Below, piece by piece: positions 1 through 13,327 of a stretch of DNA of 64,000 nt (within the stretch, counting starts at the first letter, position 1; the number at the start of each line of letters is the position of its first letter). The position numbers were made by a program, and so were the translations under genes. Source of the stretch: Zizania palustris (lineage: Eukaryota > Streptophyta > Magnoliopsida > Poales > Poaceae); the NCBI GenBank assembly GCA_019279435.1, contig JAAALK010000080.1:34130778-34194777 (forward strand). The letters run 5' to 3'. The notes under the pieces were generated by a model. It was given only the letters and a program-made list of their open reading frames with translations. It did not search any database and had not been told where the DNA came from.

Positions 1-1023
1 GGATGGCAAAGAATACCCAATACAGTTCGACAAGAGGCTATCTCCGGAGATAGCTGCTTCGTTGGAGGAAGTAGTTAAGCAAATTTGGACATCTATGCCT
101 GGACTGACGAAGACATCACCGGGGTTGACCGAAGTATCATCGAGCATAGCTTGCTTGTCAACCCGAAGGCTAGGCCAGTACGCCAGGGGCTCCGTAAGTT
201 ATTTGCAAAGAGAGCAGACCTCGCCAAGGTAGAAGTGGAAAAATTGCTAAGGGCGGGCATCATCAGGGAAGTATCTCACACGGAGTGGCTAGTTAACCCT
301 GTTTTTGTCAGGAAAAAGGGCTCCGGAAAATGGCGCATGTGCATTGATTTTACATCATTAAATAAAGCATGTCCGCGAGACCCCTACCCTATGCCCCGAA
401 TAGACCAGCTGGTGGATTCTACGGCTGGCTCTGAATTATTAAGATTCTTGGATGCTTACTCCGGTTATCATCAAGTCTGTCTAAAGCGCGAAGACGAAGC
501 CAAGACGAGTTTCATAACCCCATCCGGAGTATTTTGTTATGTAAGAATGCCTTTTGGCTTGCGGAATTCTGGAGCCACATTCTCACGTTTGATAGCTAAG
601 GCTCTAGGTCATCAAATAGGCCGAAATGTCGAAGCCTATATGGATGACATTGTAATAAAGAGTGCTGCAAAGCACCATCATAGCCTAGACTTAGCGGAGA
701 CATTTGAGAGCCTCTGAGCATGTGGAGTTCGCCTCAACCCTAAAAAATGTATATTCGGGGCGCAAGTAGGAAAACTGCTAGGGTACTTAGTTTCGAGTAG
801 GGGAATCGAAGCTAGCCCGACGTAGATAAGTGCATTGCAAAGAATGGCTCCACCAGAAAATTTGAAGCAGGTCCAGAAGCTAGCAGGACGGCTCGCAGCT
901 CTCAACAGATTCCTGGCCAGATCGGCCGAACGAAGACTTCCAATTTTTAAAGCTCTAAAGGGGTCCGAAAGTTTCAACTGGACGCCGGAGTGCCAGAAGA
1001 GCTTCGATGATATTAAAGAATAC
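1..1023 (+). pseudogene. Gypsy A pol, reverse transcriptase part (broken)
   Basis: Seen: one reading frame runs from the window edge, with the RT motifs FLDAYSGYHQ and the catalytic YMDD box followed by IVIKS near 640-660. It continues into the RT-RNase H connection (NWTPECQKSFDDIKEY). The frame is closed by TGA at 715-717 and TAG at 823-825. The Gypsy C homologue has sense codons at both places, so these are nonsense mutations. The reading stops abruptly at 1023, where Copia B1 was inserted. Known: this domain copies the element RNA into DNA in virus-like particles in the cytoplasm. There is no start codon here because gag and protease lie outside the window. Confidence 0.9.
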
Positions 1024-3199
1024 TGTTGGACCAGAAACGGCGACCAGAGGGGGGTGAATGGGAGCTTTTAAAATTTCAGACTAAAAATAGCCTTCTGTTT
1101 TACTTCTGTCTTCTGCGGAACAGGCTTCGAACACACCCTTCGAAGTTCTGGTTCGGAGGTATTTCACAGCTCCGAAATCAGGCTTCGCAAGGAGCAAAAG
1201 TTCGAAGCCAAGAAGACTTCGCTCTACCCACAACCTCGAAAATTCAGATCTGCTAAGTCAGTGCAGGCTCCGCACACAGGGTGCTCCGAGCAGGCTTCGC
1301 ACTTCACCCTTCGCAAGAGCGGACTTCCCTTTGAGGACTTCGATCTGTTCTGCTAAGGCAGTGCAGGCTCTGCACACTAGGTGCCTTCGAGCAGGCTTCG
1401 CACTACACTCTTCGTAAGAGCAGACTTCCCTCCATGGACTTTGACCAAATACTCAGCGACAGCAACTGGTGCTAGGCTTCGTACTTTGAAGGTCTAAACG
1501 CACACTGAACAGACTTCTCCGAGGACTTCGACAAGGAAAGAAAACGGGCTTCTATTCAGCACAGAGACAATGCTTCGCTAGTAATCAGAGAGGCCTAGCC
1601 TCCAGTTTACACAGAGCGAACAGACACTGAAAAACACACTTCACCCAGACAGACTTCTCACACACCTCTCCAGAGAACTCACAAGAAGATGATACACAGA
1701 GAAATCAAAGCATGCAGAGAAGTACGCATACAAGTTCAAGCAGTAAATGAAAACAGAATCAAAGCTTCATTGCTTGAACAGGGAACACAAAATGAACTCA
1801 CAGGATGAATACAAAGAGTGTGGCGGCTAGCACAGGAGTTCTACAATGGCTGCTCAAAGTGTTGATGTGACCTAGCCAGCCTCCACTATTTATAGGCACT
1901 ATTCAGCCCTGTGAATAGACTACTTTACCCCTAGGGTTTACACTGGTTTTGTCTCATCAGAACAGGGGGTACAACTGGTAGTCTACTTTATTTGGAGGCT
2001 TCTTTTGTCAGCTTCGCAGAGGGGACAACACCAGGTTTTGCAGAGCAGACACTGTCAGCCTTTGCAGTTTTGGACCCTTCTGAAGCCCCCCTTCGCACGC
2101 GAGGGGTGCGGTAGCTTCGGTGAGAAGCCTTGAGCCTGACGGCCTTCGCTTCACCGAAGTCAGCCTTCGATACAGTGACGGTTTTGAGCCGAAGCCGTCA
2201 AAGCCCTTGGGCCTTCGCACCAACACCTTCGGAGTGGACCACCACAGCTTCGCAGCTTCTCCTAGCTCGAACTCCATTAGTCCGTGTACCGAAGCCATGC
2301 ATGGCCGAAGTACCTCAAGTCAGCCTCACTCTGGAGCTAGCCTCACTCCAGAGCCAGCCTCACTCCGAAGTCAGCCTAGTCAGCTTCACTCCGAAGCCAG
2401 CTTCACTCCGAAGCCCCACCTTCGGAGTACCACCCTTCGAAGTCCCTCCTTCGTCCAAGGCCTCCGCATGAAGCATTCCATGAGCACTTCGTCGCAATAT
2501 CTCTCCCCAAGCACACTCCTCGATGATCCTCACCTGGACCATGCCTTCAACGCACCTCGACTTCTGAGACCTTCGTTGGGTATACCTTCGAGTGTCTCCC
2601 TCCAGAGCACACTTTGAACACCTTGCCTCATTGCTGAGGACTTGATCCACCATACTCCGAAGTCACTCCATTTGGAGTACCCTTCGAAGTGCCTCGCCTC
2701 CGAGGACTTCGTCTCGGAGTACCTTCACTCAGAGCCACACTCCGCACTTACTGCCTTCTCCTAGCGCACCTCGACCCGAGGTCCGACCTCGACCCCTTCG
2801 CAGCCTTCGTGACGGAGCTCCCTGCTCCCCTGGCATCAAGCCTCCCACTTGACCCAGGTTCACTTGCTACAAGCCGTCCGTCGCCTCCGAAGTCACCTGC
2901 GCACCACAGACAAACAGACAAGTGTATCCAGTACCCCGGAGACCTCTCCGGGTAAGCAACCTTCGGCACACACTCCGGTGTACCGCCCAAAGTAACGAAC
3001 CCTTCGGTACAACCCAGTCATCGTATACTGTCGAACCCCTCCGACAGGCACACTCCACTGCAACAGCTGCAACTACTAGAACCCACTGAATCCTTCGGTG
3101 AAACCACCTTCGAACCCCTTCGGAGGGACCCCTTCGAATCAGAGGATAAAATCTGTCAATCACTCATCACAGACTCCGAAACCAACCTTTAGTTTCTCA
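1024..3199 (-). repeat. 3' LTR of Copia B1
   Basis: It runs from TGTTGGACC to TTTCTCA on the plus strand and is 2176 bp long. It pairs with the repeat at 13348-15507 with scattered substitutions. The part at 2080-3150 is packed with CTTCG and CGAAG words. It is longer than the about 1.87-kb LTRs of Copia B2, so B1 belongs to a longer-LTR subfamily. Confidence 0.88.
1886..1895 (-). promoter_or_regulatory. TATA box in the 3' LTR of Copia B1
   Basis: CTATAAATAG on the minus strand. The same box recurs at the corresponding place in the other three LTRs of this family, which places the U3/R border about 30 bases further left. Confidence 0.6.
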
Positions 3200-3462
3200 A
3201 TCTCCCCCTCTATGAGTGCATTGACAACCAAATTCAAGTTCAAGAAATTTGAAAAATTTCAGCACACAAGTGTCCATAAAAACTCAGAAATGAGCCAAAT
3301 CATGTCACTTGACAAAAGAATTTTCCTCCCCCTTTCCAAAAGAGTAAAAGCCCCTTCGGCAAATCTTCCCTTTGCAAGATAAAAACTCCCCCCGAGTTAT
3401 TTTACCCCTTGCTACAGAGAACTCAAAAATTTCTTCCCCTTTGGCAATGCAGGCATCAAGGA
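3200..3462 (-). other. Copia B1 polypurine tract and start of its 3' non-coding region
   Basis: ATCTCCCCCTC directly follows the LTR; on the element strand this is a purine run ending at the LTR, as expected for the plus-strand primer. The remaining 250 bases are AT-rich and non-coding, with further short C-rich runs, and match Copia B2 at 24326-24590. Confidence 0.7.
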
Positions 3463-6400
3463 TGTGGCGCCTCGATTTACAAAAATCGGAACATTATTGA
3501 ATTTCATAAGAAAAACAATAATACAAGAGGTTCATCATGCGACAATCGTACATACGACAATATTCATGGTACGCAGACCATATTTATTACATCAGAATTT
3601 TAATAAAATAGTAATAAATAAAAATGCATGACGAACGTCTTCTTTAGGATCTTTGCTTGACTGGGTCGCTACTCCAGACCGTCTTCATAGTAGGCATCCT
3701 CTATGGTGTTCAACGAGTATGAGTACAAAAAGTACTCAACTAGCCACCACAAATGCAAGTAATAATGCAAGGTAATAACAAAGGAAGGAGTAATGGCTAG
3801 CAGTGCGGAAAAGTACATTTTCAGTTGCTGCAATTAGTGTAGTCAGATTTAATCATGCGGAAATGTAAACATGAACAACAATAACATCTCCTAACTCGAG
3901 GAGTACGTTTTACCTCCTCGCACAACAGTCCTTACATGTCAAACCATCATGCACATACATATTCAAAGTAATCTAACTGTGGGATGTCACGCAACCCGCC
4001 CTTGACCGTGGGCTCAGCTTTTCGAAAAGATTAATGACTCTAATCAGAGATGTACTACTGTACCCACAAGGCACGCACTCATCCCAAACGAGATGACCCA
4101 TACCATGGGAACTCATGCCAAAACCTCAGCATGAAATGCTCCAAGCGATAACCACCCGCTCTAGGTTTCCCCGGCGCGCCGGGCCGCATCTCGGCTAACG
4201 TCGCACCCCCTTTTGCGCCACGTTGGTACAAGCCACCCGCAGGTGCTGCTTGACCCATCTCCAATTGGTGGCCTCGGTTTGGAACACTCCATACCTTAGT
4301 TAGGACTTACCCATTAGACTTGTGGTTAGTACGGAAATGTATTGCAACGGATCCCGCAGACTGGTCCTTATAGTGCCCCGGGTGCTATCGACCAATGCCC
4401 TAGCTTGCACCCGGAACCCACCATGCATTCACTCACAACCACAACTCCAACACCGACAGAATTCCAATGATGAGAATAACGGGGATCATATAGTAGAACC
4501 AATCGCTACGACTCATTTTTAATCCTATAGCGATCGTGTCAATACATTGGACACTAGCTAATAACATTAATCATATGGTGACAAGGAGTTTAGGCTAGAG
4601 AGCATGGCTTGGGTTGCACATCAAGGTCGGGGGATCCTAAATAAATATATTGTAGGATTTCATTTGACTAATGCATGTATATCCTATGTGTTTTATCAAT
4701 AGTTTAATAAAACATGGGTTCAATATGCTCAAAATGTTGTTTGGTGACTTGCCTTGTCCAGCGAATGGGGAGGGAGGAACTTCCGGGAAGTATTCCGGCT
4801 CCTCGGTGGCGTCGTAGTCTTCCCAATATAATTAAAGTAAAATAAAATAAATACAACATTCAATTTAAACAATATAAAATCACACAACAAGCACCTAGGT
4901 TTAAGTTGGTTTAACTTAAAGAAAAATCAAGTGGTTGATCCTTCTGAAATTTATTTTATGAATAATTTAGAAGGGATTAAAATGAAAGGTTGTCCTTTAT
5001 AAGAGGGGTTTAAATGTGGGTAGTCTCATTTTAAGTCTCCTAATAAATTTTAAAATGAAAGGTTCATGGACAAATTAGTGGTCTTCAGTACATGAACAGA
5101 AAGGATTAAATATAAACTTTTACTGAAATTTAAATAATTGAATTTACATTTTATCTTAAGGGCATTTGAATACCTACTTAAATAAACATGAAAAAGTCTA
5201 AAGTAACATATTGTTTTTAGTGAACTAAAGTGTAGAGAATAAAATTATAAATTTCTGGAATTTAAATGGCAATTTTTAGAGTTCAAATGCACCAGATATG
5301 AATTTTACAAGTTTTAAACAGTTTTTGGAATTTATTTTTAAATTTAAATCCTCTCGGGTCCACGGTGAGCCAGGCCCACGGTGAACCCACGCACTGTGCG
5401 CGTGGTCCAGCCCAATCTGGACCGTTGGATCCAGATCAAACGCGCGAGAGCGAGGCGGGGGCGTTTAAGTCGACATGGACGGCTGAGATTAAAACATCGA
5501 ACCGGTACGCGATGAACGGCTCGGATTAAACATGGGTTTTAAATAGAAATGAACGCGCGAGATTAAAACGTAACGTTTCGTTCAGATCCGATGGTGCGGA
5601 TTAGATCACGCACGTGGGGTCACAGGCGGCGTCCGATCGCGATCGCACGGTCGGGATCAGATCCGACACGACACGGGTACTCGACCCGTGCCGGTCGCCT
5701 TCTCCAGTGACGGCGAGCGGTACAGCGACCACAACAGCTACGGTGGTCGGTTCTAAGGGCTAAAACGGAACCAGTACACTACGGGGGTCAAGAGGGTACC
5801 GTAGGAGGGGCTTGGGGTTGTCCTAGCGTGGCCGGCGACGAGCGAGGGTGGCGAGGGTGTTCGGGTCCTCGTCGGCGATGGCGTTCTGGTGGGGTTCGTC
5901 GGCGATGGAGCAGTGGCCGAGGTCGGTGAGGTCCTTGCGGTCGCAGCGGTGTGGTCGGCGAGGACGGAGGGGGACTCCGGCGACTGGCGAGCGACGGCTG
6001 GAGTGTGGGTGGCGGTGGTGCGCTAAAACGTGAATTACGGGCGTTCTGTTCGGTCCTGGAATGCGAGAGCGTGGGGGTCGAATGCGGTGGAGGCTAGGGG
6101 TATAAATAGAGGCGTCGGATGGGCTGGGGGGATCGCATGCAAGGAAAGCCGGGAGGAGGGCTTTTACTCGCCGGCGAGGTCTCGGCCATGCACGGTGCTG
6201 CGTTCCTGGGGGCTTAAACGTGTCCCTTAACGCGATTAAACGGGCAGGGGGGCTCGGGGTGCATTAAACCGGCTCCAATTGAATGCGGGAGGGGCCAGCG
6301 AGGCGGATCCGAGGCGGGGGTCGTCGGCCGGCGCAGTTTGGGAGCAGAGGCGGGAGGTGGCCAAGGCGGTCAGCGGGTGCGAGCGTGCGAGGGTGGCGGC

Positions 6401-6812
6401 TGATGGGTGGGTCGGGCTCGGGCGCAAGAGGGGGTCGGTTGGCGCCGACAGGTGGGGCCGGGCTGTCAGCCTGAGGCGGGCGAGGGTTACGGGCTGGGCC
6501 GGCCGAGGAGAGAGAAAGGAAGGAGGGAGGCCCATTACTGTTTAAAATCTTTTCTGATTAAAAATAATCACAGAAATTGATTTAAAATAATAGGGCTACT
6601 TCCAAGGTTGGTAAAAATTTGTAAAAAATCCCAAAAATATATTTTGGCCTAAGGATCCTACATAAAAAGTTTTAGCTCTTGGTTTGGCCATTTCACCTAT
6701 GTTGTAGTTCAAAAAAGGTAAAGGAGGGTATTATAGGTATTTCCAAAATAATAAATTTCAGGAAATGGGATTAAACAATATTTTTATTTCTTTGAAAATT
6801 TGGGGTGTTACA
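3463..6812 (-). mobile_element. Solo LTR, probably Ty3/Gypsy, nested in Copia B1
   Basis: Seen: the unit is flanked by AAGGA on both sides (3458-3462 and 6813-6817). On its own strand it starts TGTAACACCCC and ends GGCGCCACA, so it has the TG...CA ends of an LTR. Copia B2 lacks it at the matching place, so this is a clean insertion. No internal copy of the ends, no primer site and no gag or pol sequence is visible. Inside it is AT-rich at 4600-5340 and GC-rich at 5350-6540; the GC-rich open frames there show no recognisable domain. Inferred: it arose by recombination between the two LTRs of a full element. 3350 bp is long for an LTR; long-LTR Gypsy families such as Tekay/Del are candidates, but the family is not proven. 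Confidence 0.75.
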
Positions 6813-7678
6813 AAGGAGCATTAAAAAGATGCAAAGCTTCGAAATGTGCAGAATTACAAAGACATATAGAGCAAAAATATGCCAACTTTAATACCAATTT
6901 TCATGTGCTCAGCTCAATTTAACATTCTCTAAAAATATGATGACGACATGTGATTTTATCATTTTGAAATAAAAGCATCACCACTCAATCAAGGTAACTA
7001 GACAAGTAAAACAGGGATTGCGCAAAGCTAGTCAATTTCTACTTTAGACAGACAAGTCTAGTTCAAGTGGAGCATGAAAGCAAACTTGATGATCAATTAA
7101 TTTGTTGTTTTTTCATAATGCTAGGGGTTATTTGTTTGTCTACCTTATACTTTCCAATCAAGCCAAGTCTAGGCATGAAAGCCATCAGAAGCTTAAGGCG
7201 GTGATTTTGGCATACACTACACTATCCCAGTTCAGACCAATGTGCAATGGTAAGCAGTCTAGAATAGAGTAGTGCGACAAACAAACCCACCTGGATCTTT
7301 TTGCTTTGAAGCATGCAAATCATGGATTTTTGGAATTTTGATTAAGTGAACAAATTGTTTAGCACTTGATGAATATCCATGAGTATGTAGAACAATTTTT
7401 CAAGTTGCAATGTTTAGCATCCAAAGAAAAGGAGTCTTGCTATCAAGCAGATAAAAGATAGCTAAAGCAGTCCTGCCTAAACATGCTAGATTCAAGACTA
7501 AGCAGTGAGCATGATTTGATTTTGAAAAGAAGAATCTTGCACATAATGTTTCAGACATATTAAATAGAGCTGAGTTGACATGATTTCATGAATTAAAATC
7601 AGTCATATAAGTGCAAAAGATGTAAATGCAATTTCACACACAATGAGCATATGCAAGACAATCAAAATCTGTTCCCCC
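6813..7678 (-). other. Copia B1 3' non-coding region between RNase H and the 3' LTR
   Basis: About 870 bases, AT-rich, with no usable frame on either strand. It aligns by eye with Copia B2 at 24590-25459. Some SIRE-like elements carry an envelope-like frame here; none is visible in this copy or in B2. Confidence 0.6.
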
Positions 7679-10600
7679 TCACAAAATGCCGTAAGGGTGA
7701 CAAACACCAAGTTCCCCACGCAAGTAGGCAAAACGAGAAGCATCGTGGGGTTTTGTGAAAATATCGGCTAGCTGGTGTTGGGTATCAACATATTGAAGCT
7801 CAATATCACCCTTCTCATTATGATCTCTGAGAAAATGATATCGCACATCAATGTGTTTGGTTCTGGAATGCTAAACCGGGTTGTTTGCAATACAAATAGC
7901 ACTAGTGTTATCACAGAAAAGTGGAACACTCTTATAATCTAACCCGAAATCCCGCAACGTGGAAATCATCCACAAAATCTGAGAGCAACAGCTAGCTGCA
8001 ACAACATATTCGGCCTCAGCCGTCGATTGTGCAAACCAGAGAAGTACCCAAAAAATGACAAGTACCAGATGTACTTTTCCTATCAATCCTACACCCAGCA
8101 AAATCCGCATCGGAATAACCTCGAAGACACAAAGAGGAAGACGTTGAATACCAAATGCCGAATTCGAGGGTATGTTTGAGATACCTGAGAATGCGCTTTA
8201 CCGCTTGGCGGTGTGAAGCTCGTGGTGAAGCCTGAAAATGAGCGCACAGACACACTGCGAAGTGTATGTCTGGCCTCGTAGCAGTCAAGTAGAGGAGGGA
8301 ACCGATCATGCTTCGGAACTCCTTCTGATCTACGGCTTCTCCATCTTCGTCAGGATACAATGCTACAGATGTAGCCATTGGAGTGGCGAGTGGCTTCGCA
8401 TTCAGCCATGTCGAATTTCTTGAGCAGGTCCTTGGTGTACTTCGTCTGATGGACTAAAGTACCTTGTTTGCTTTGCTTGATTTGCAAACCAAGGGAAAAA
8501 GTGAGTTCTCCCATCATGGACATCTCGAACTCCCTGCTCATGGCATCTGCAAACTCAGCAACCAAAGCATGAGAAGAGCCACCAAAGATGATATCATCCA
8601 CATAAATCTGGACTAGGAGGAAATCTTTGCCATGCTTGAGAGTGAACAGGGTTTTATCAACAGATCCCATCAAATATCCCCGCTCAAGCAGAAAAGACTT
8701 AAGTATATCATACCATGCCCGAGGGGTCTGCTTGAGTCCATAAAGAGCCTTATGAAGTTTAAGGACTTTATGTGGGTATTTGGGGTTTTCAAAGCCAGAG
8801 GGTTGTTTTACATAAACATCTTCGCCTATGAAGCCATTAAGGAAAGCACTTTTGACATCCATTTGATAGAGTTTGAATCCTCGGGATGTCGCAAATGCAA
8901 GTAAAATCCTAATGGCCTCAAGACGAGCAACAGGTGCAAAAGTTTCAGTAAAATCAATCCCTTCTAATTGAGAATAACCCTGAGCTACAAGTCTAGCCTT
9001 GTTTCTAACTACAGTCCCATCCTCCCCTTGTTTGTTTTTGAAAATCCATTTTGTTCCAATGAAATGAACATTTGGTGAAGGATCAACTAAAGTCCAGACT
9101 TGGTTTCTCTCAAAATTTTCAAGTTCTTCATGCATGGCACTGATCCAACTAGAATCAGAAAGTGCATGACTAACATCAAAGGGCTCGAAAGAAGCAATAA
9201 AAGCAGGAATCAATGAAATGAGAATGAGAACATGTTACCCTTTGATCAAGCTCACCAATAATCTGCTCGGGAGGATGCATCCTTTGAACATGATGTGGAG
9301 CCTCGCGGTGGGATGCAGTCTCCCCCCTCAGCTTGTGCGTTGGAGTGGTCCAAGATGACCGATGTCGAGGTAGTTGCTTCGGGACCTTGTGCCGAAGTGG
9401 TCGAAGCGGGGTCGGCTCAGGGGGTTGATGTCGAGGGTAGTAAGGGTTCATCCTCGAAATCTCCAGGATCTTCTTCTTCGAAGATAGTCTGTTCCATGTC
9501 GTGTTCATTTGCCTGTTCAAGAGTAGAACTAAGAGAGGGGATTGATTCATCAAAAGTCACATCACATGACTCGATGACACTGTTATTCTCCAAATTATAA
9601 ACACGATAAGAATGACCATGTGTAGTGTAACCCAAAAAGATCCCGTCAGAAGAACGCGACTCAAATTTGTCCAAATTACCACGTTTTAGGATAAAGCAAC
9701 GACAACCAAAAACTCGAAGATGAGTAACCTTGGGTTGTCTCCCAAAACGCAGTTCATAAGATATCAAGTTCAAAATTGAGCGCAATAAAATTTGATTTGA
9801 GATGTAACAAGCAGTGTTCATGGCCTCAGCCCAGAATTTTCTAGGAGTCCTGTGCTCATCGAGCATCGTCCTAGCCATCTCAACCAAAGTGCGGTTCTTT
9901 CTCTCAACAACACCGTTCTGTTGAGGAACCCGCGGAGCAGAGAATTGATGTTCTATGCCATGCTCCATGCAAAAGTCAACAAAGAGACTGTTCTTGAACT
10001 CAGTGCCACTATCACTTCGAATGAATTTCAATGCACCAGGGAGTTCAGTGAAAAGTCTCAAAGCCAAGCTCTGAAAGTGTGAGAACACTTCATCCTTGCT
10101 AGCAAGAATGAAGACCCAAGAGTAGCGAGAGCAATCGTCGACAATGACTAACACATACCACTTGCTGCCTAAGAACTAACCCGAGAAGGACCTACAGTGT
10201 CCATGTGGAGAAGTTCTCAGGGTTGTTTCAGTCATCACAGTGGTGACTGGCGAGTGCAAAGTGGCAATCATTTTTCCATGTCAACAAGGAGCGCAAACTA
10301 AATTCTTCTCAAACTTGAGCTTGGGCAATCCTCGGATCAGACCTAGGGCACTCAGACAAGCGAGCAACTCAAAACTCATATGCCCTAGTCTCCTATGCCA
10401 CTTCCAAAGCTCAGAAGTAGAATGTGCAACAAGACAATGAGAAGAACCAGATGATTCAGAAAAATCAGCTCCAAAAACTCTCCCAACTCCAAAGATCTTG
10501 CAAACAACAACGCCATCAGAATTGAGTACTTGCGAAGTATCGCGATGGAATCGCACTTCGAAGCCCTCATCAAGCAATTGAGATACAGAAAGCAAATTGT

Positions 10601-10859
10601 ATCCCAAGTTTTCAACCAAAGCAACATCTTTGAGAGTGAAATTCGAGTTGATTCTTACCACACCTTTACCTTTCACTCTACTCATTCGATTATTGCCGAA
10701 GGTGATATGTTCCTTTTGCTTGGTTGTGGTGAGGCTGGAGAACCATGCTGCATCTCTGGTCATATGGCACGAACAACCGGAGTCCATGATCCACGTGCCC
10801 TCCAAGCCTCGGTCTGGCGCCTACACATGATAAGAAAATCTCGATCGCTCAGTGCTGGG
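7679..10859 (-). pseudogene. Copia B1 pol: protease, integrase, RT, RNase H (broken)
   Basis: Seen, reading leftward: protease motif WIMDSGCSCHMT near 10785; the pre-integrase zinc region, cut by a stop in the CAPC-HGKM motif near 10280; integrase core with SGTEF and PQQNGVVERKN at about 10150-9620; RT with [15 protein letters not shown] and the catalytic [10 protein letters not shown] near 8590; RNase H with DADFAG and [11 protein letters not shown], ending at the stop codon at 7679-7681. Several frameshifts split it, and a deletion near 8030 removes bases before the AEAEYV motif. Compared with B2 it is more decayed. No active protein can come from it. In a live copy it would be cleaved from a Gag-Pol polyprotein. 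Confidence 0.88.
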
Positions 10860-13283
10860 GTGAGTGAAAATATGACAAGGCATCCAGCACTAAGTGATAC
10901 GAGTAGTAGGCACAGTAAAAGTAGACTGTCTACGCACAGGATAATCAGAATGATGCAAAGTGCGAGGTCTACCTACATGCTGAGATCTAAAAGCATGACG
11001 AGGTCTCCTACTCTGACGAGGTACAAAGCTACTCGCCCGGGGTCTACCACCATATGGAACATGGTGAACACCTCGAGGAGCAAAACCTCTCCGAGAAGCA
11101 CGAGGAGCCTCGAAAACAGGACGTGAGTACAACTCGGACTCATGCATACCTAAAGATGGGTAGTGCATGTTCTGGAACCTCATCGCCTGAGAGCGTCGCT
11201 CATCCTTGATGCGACGAAAATAGAACCCTAACCAAGTGACCCACCCTCTGACAGTAGGAACAATGAAAAACTCTCCTAGGGGCACTCTCATGGGTCATAG
11301 GAGCAATCCTCACAGGCTCCTTGGGCTTCTGCTGAGTGGTTTTCTTAGGAGGAATTTTCTTTGTGGGAGGAGTGGTTTTCTTCAGAGTTCGAGTAGGCTT
11401 TTTAGCTGATGGAGTGTCTAACAGAGCTCTCTCTTTCTCTAGGGTAGTGGGTGAGGTAAAAACAATTTTGTTCTCACTGTCTGAAGAAATCCTCTCAAAA
11501 CCCAAACCTAGAGCTAACCCTGCTCTATCAGCACACATCTTGGTTTTGGCCAAGAGCAAGTCCATCCTACCCTTTCCCTCAGTGCATTTGTTAACCACAG
11601 AAAGAAGGTATTCATTTTCAATCATTAGGTTCTCAGTTCACTCTCTAATAGTGCCTAGCTGGTCCTTAAGGGTTATGCAAGTGTCACACACAGGTTGCAC
11701 ATCCTTAAACTATCGTCCCTCTCCAATCTAGCCTCTAAGTCATGAACATGCTTATCACGTAAATTAATGCTCTCACGTAATAAAGAACAGTTCATGCATT
11801 CAATTATATCATGAGGACTAGAATCCACCATCAAAAGCTACTTCTGTGCAGTCTCAAGCTCAGAAAGAGTTTGAGCATGCATAGAACGCAACTGAGCAAG
11901 CTCACACATGACAACAGTGCAAGATTCACATTCAGCATCATTAACCCTAGACTTAAGCATGGCATAATCAGTAGAAACAGATTCTAGCCTAAGTCTAAGG
12001 TCTTTTCTATCTCTAGCGGCTTGCACAAGCAATCTATCCTGACCAAGAACTACTTCATTCAGTTCATCTAATTTGATTGAAAGCTGGTCATAGGATAGAG
12101 GTACCTTAGATGAGTCAAGCTCATCGCCGTTGTGATCGCTATCGGCCATGAAGCAAAGGCCGGTGAAGTCTCGTCCCTTCTTGTCCTTCTTCTCCTCCTT
12201 CCTTGGGGACTCCTCCTCCTCAGAGCTCGACTCCTCAGTAGAGGAAGTGTCGATGTCGCTGAGAGCAGCAACAAAGGCTCTAGAAGTGTCTTTGGCTACC
12301 CTCTTAGCCACCTTGCCGTGCTTGCCCTTCACAAAGGGATTCCTCTCCTTTTTGTGATATCTGGGGCGCTCATTCTCATCTCTCATCTTGAGTTTTGGGC
12401 AATTGGCCTTGATGTGAGAAGTGTCGCCACACTCAAAGCAACCACTAAAACCACCTCTCCTCTGATACTGTCTCTCATGGTGAAAACAGGTGAACCTTCT
12501 AGCAATGAGAGCAAGCTCATCATCATCCAGAGTATCCACCTGCTCCTTAGTGACGGAGACCAGGGAGGACAAAGCAAAACCATCTGCAAGAACACAAGTG
12601 CTAGATGTGCTTGGTTCTGCAGTGGTGCCACGGCTAGTGCTAGAAACCAATGCCAATGGCTATGGCAAAGAGTTTCTGTGCACTGCAAGAGATGCCTTGG
12701 CAATCTCTGTGGACTTCAGCTTGCTGAAGAGCTTATCACAGGTCAATGTGTCATAACCTGCGGACTCCTCAATGATGGATATCTTCACTTCCCATATGCT
12801 ACGATCAAGAGCATAGAGAAGCTTGATAGCCCTATCATGATCATTGTAAGCAAGCGTCTCGTTGGACCGCAAGTTACTCACTATTGCATCAAAGCGAGAA
12901 AACATGGCATCTATAGATTCACCAGGTGCCTGCACAAACAGTTGATACTGTTGATTGTATGTGCTTTGGCGCCTGGCCTTAATCTGTGTAGAGCCCTCAT
13001 GAAAGATAGTGAGTATAGTACAAATCTCCCTAGCTATCCTAAGGTGCTGAACCCTATCAAACTCACTTCTACTCAAACCAATGAACAGTATATTTCTTGC
13101 CTTAGAGTTGGCATTATACTGATCCTTCTCTGTTTGAGAGGTGCGAGTTTCAGGGATGGAGTATTGTGAGTCCACAATCTCCCAAATTGCATTTCCTTGG
13201 CTTAGCAAGTAAGCCTCCATGCGCACCTTCCAGTATGCAAAATCAGTCCCATCGAACAGAGGTATTTTACTAACTCTGTCCAT
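10860..13283 (-). pseudogene. Copia B1 gag (broken)
   Basis: Seen: starts with ATG at 13283 (MDRVSKIPLFDGTDFAYWKV), 65 bases inside the 5' LTR. The capsid-like region at 13283-12700 includes YALDRSIWEVKISIIEE. It is followed by a first CCHC zinc knuckle (CFECGDTSHIKANC) near 12430, an acidic Ser/Glu/Lys stretch near 12230, a long heptad-rich segment, and a second CCHC-like motif (CSYCQRVGH) near 11240. Frames shift near 12660, 11830 and 11200. Known: Gag forms the virus-like particle and the knuckles bind RNA. The start is chosen because B2 has an ATG at the same place. Confidence 0.85.
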
Positions 13284-13327
13284 GTCGCAAACAGATCACA
13301 AAACCGGTTAAGGTCAACTGGTGATCT

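Noticed and set aside
2120..2617. Ser/Pro-rich open frames in the Copia B LTRs (also 14446-14997, 23310-23823, 32006-32651)
   Set aside because: They run antisense to the element, lie in U3 of LTRs and are composition effects of the CTTCG/CGAAG-rich text; the frames are not conserved among the four LTRs.
5848..6545. GC-rich open frames inside the solo LTR
   Set aside because: They overlap on both strands, have no recognisable domain and lie within a sequence delimited as an LTR.
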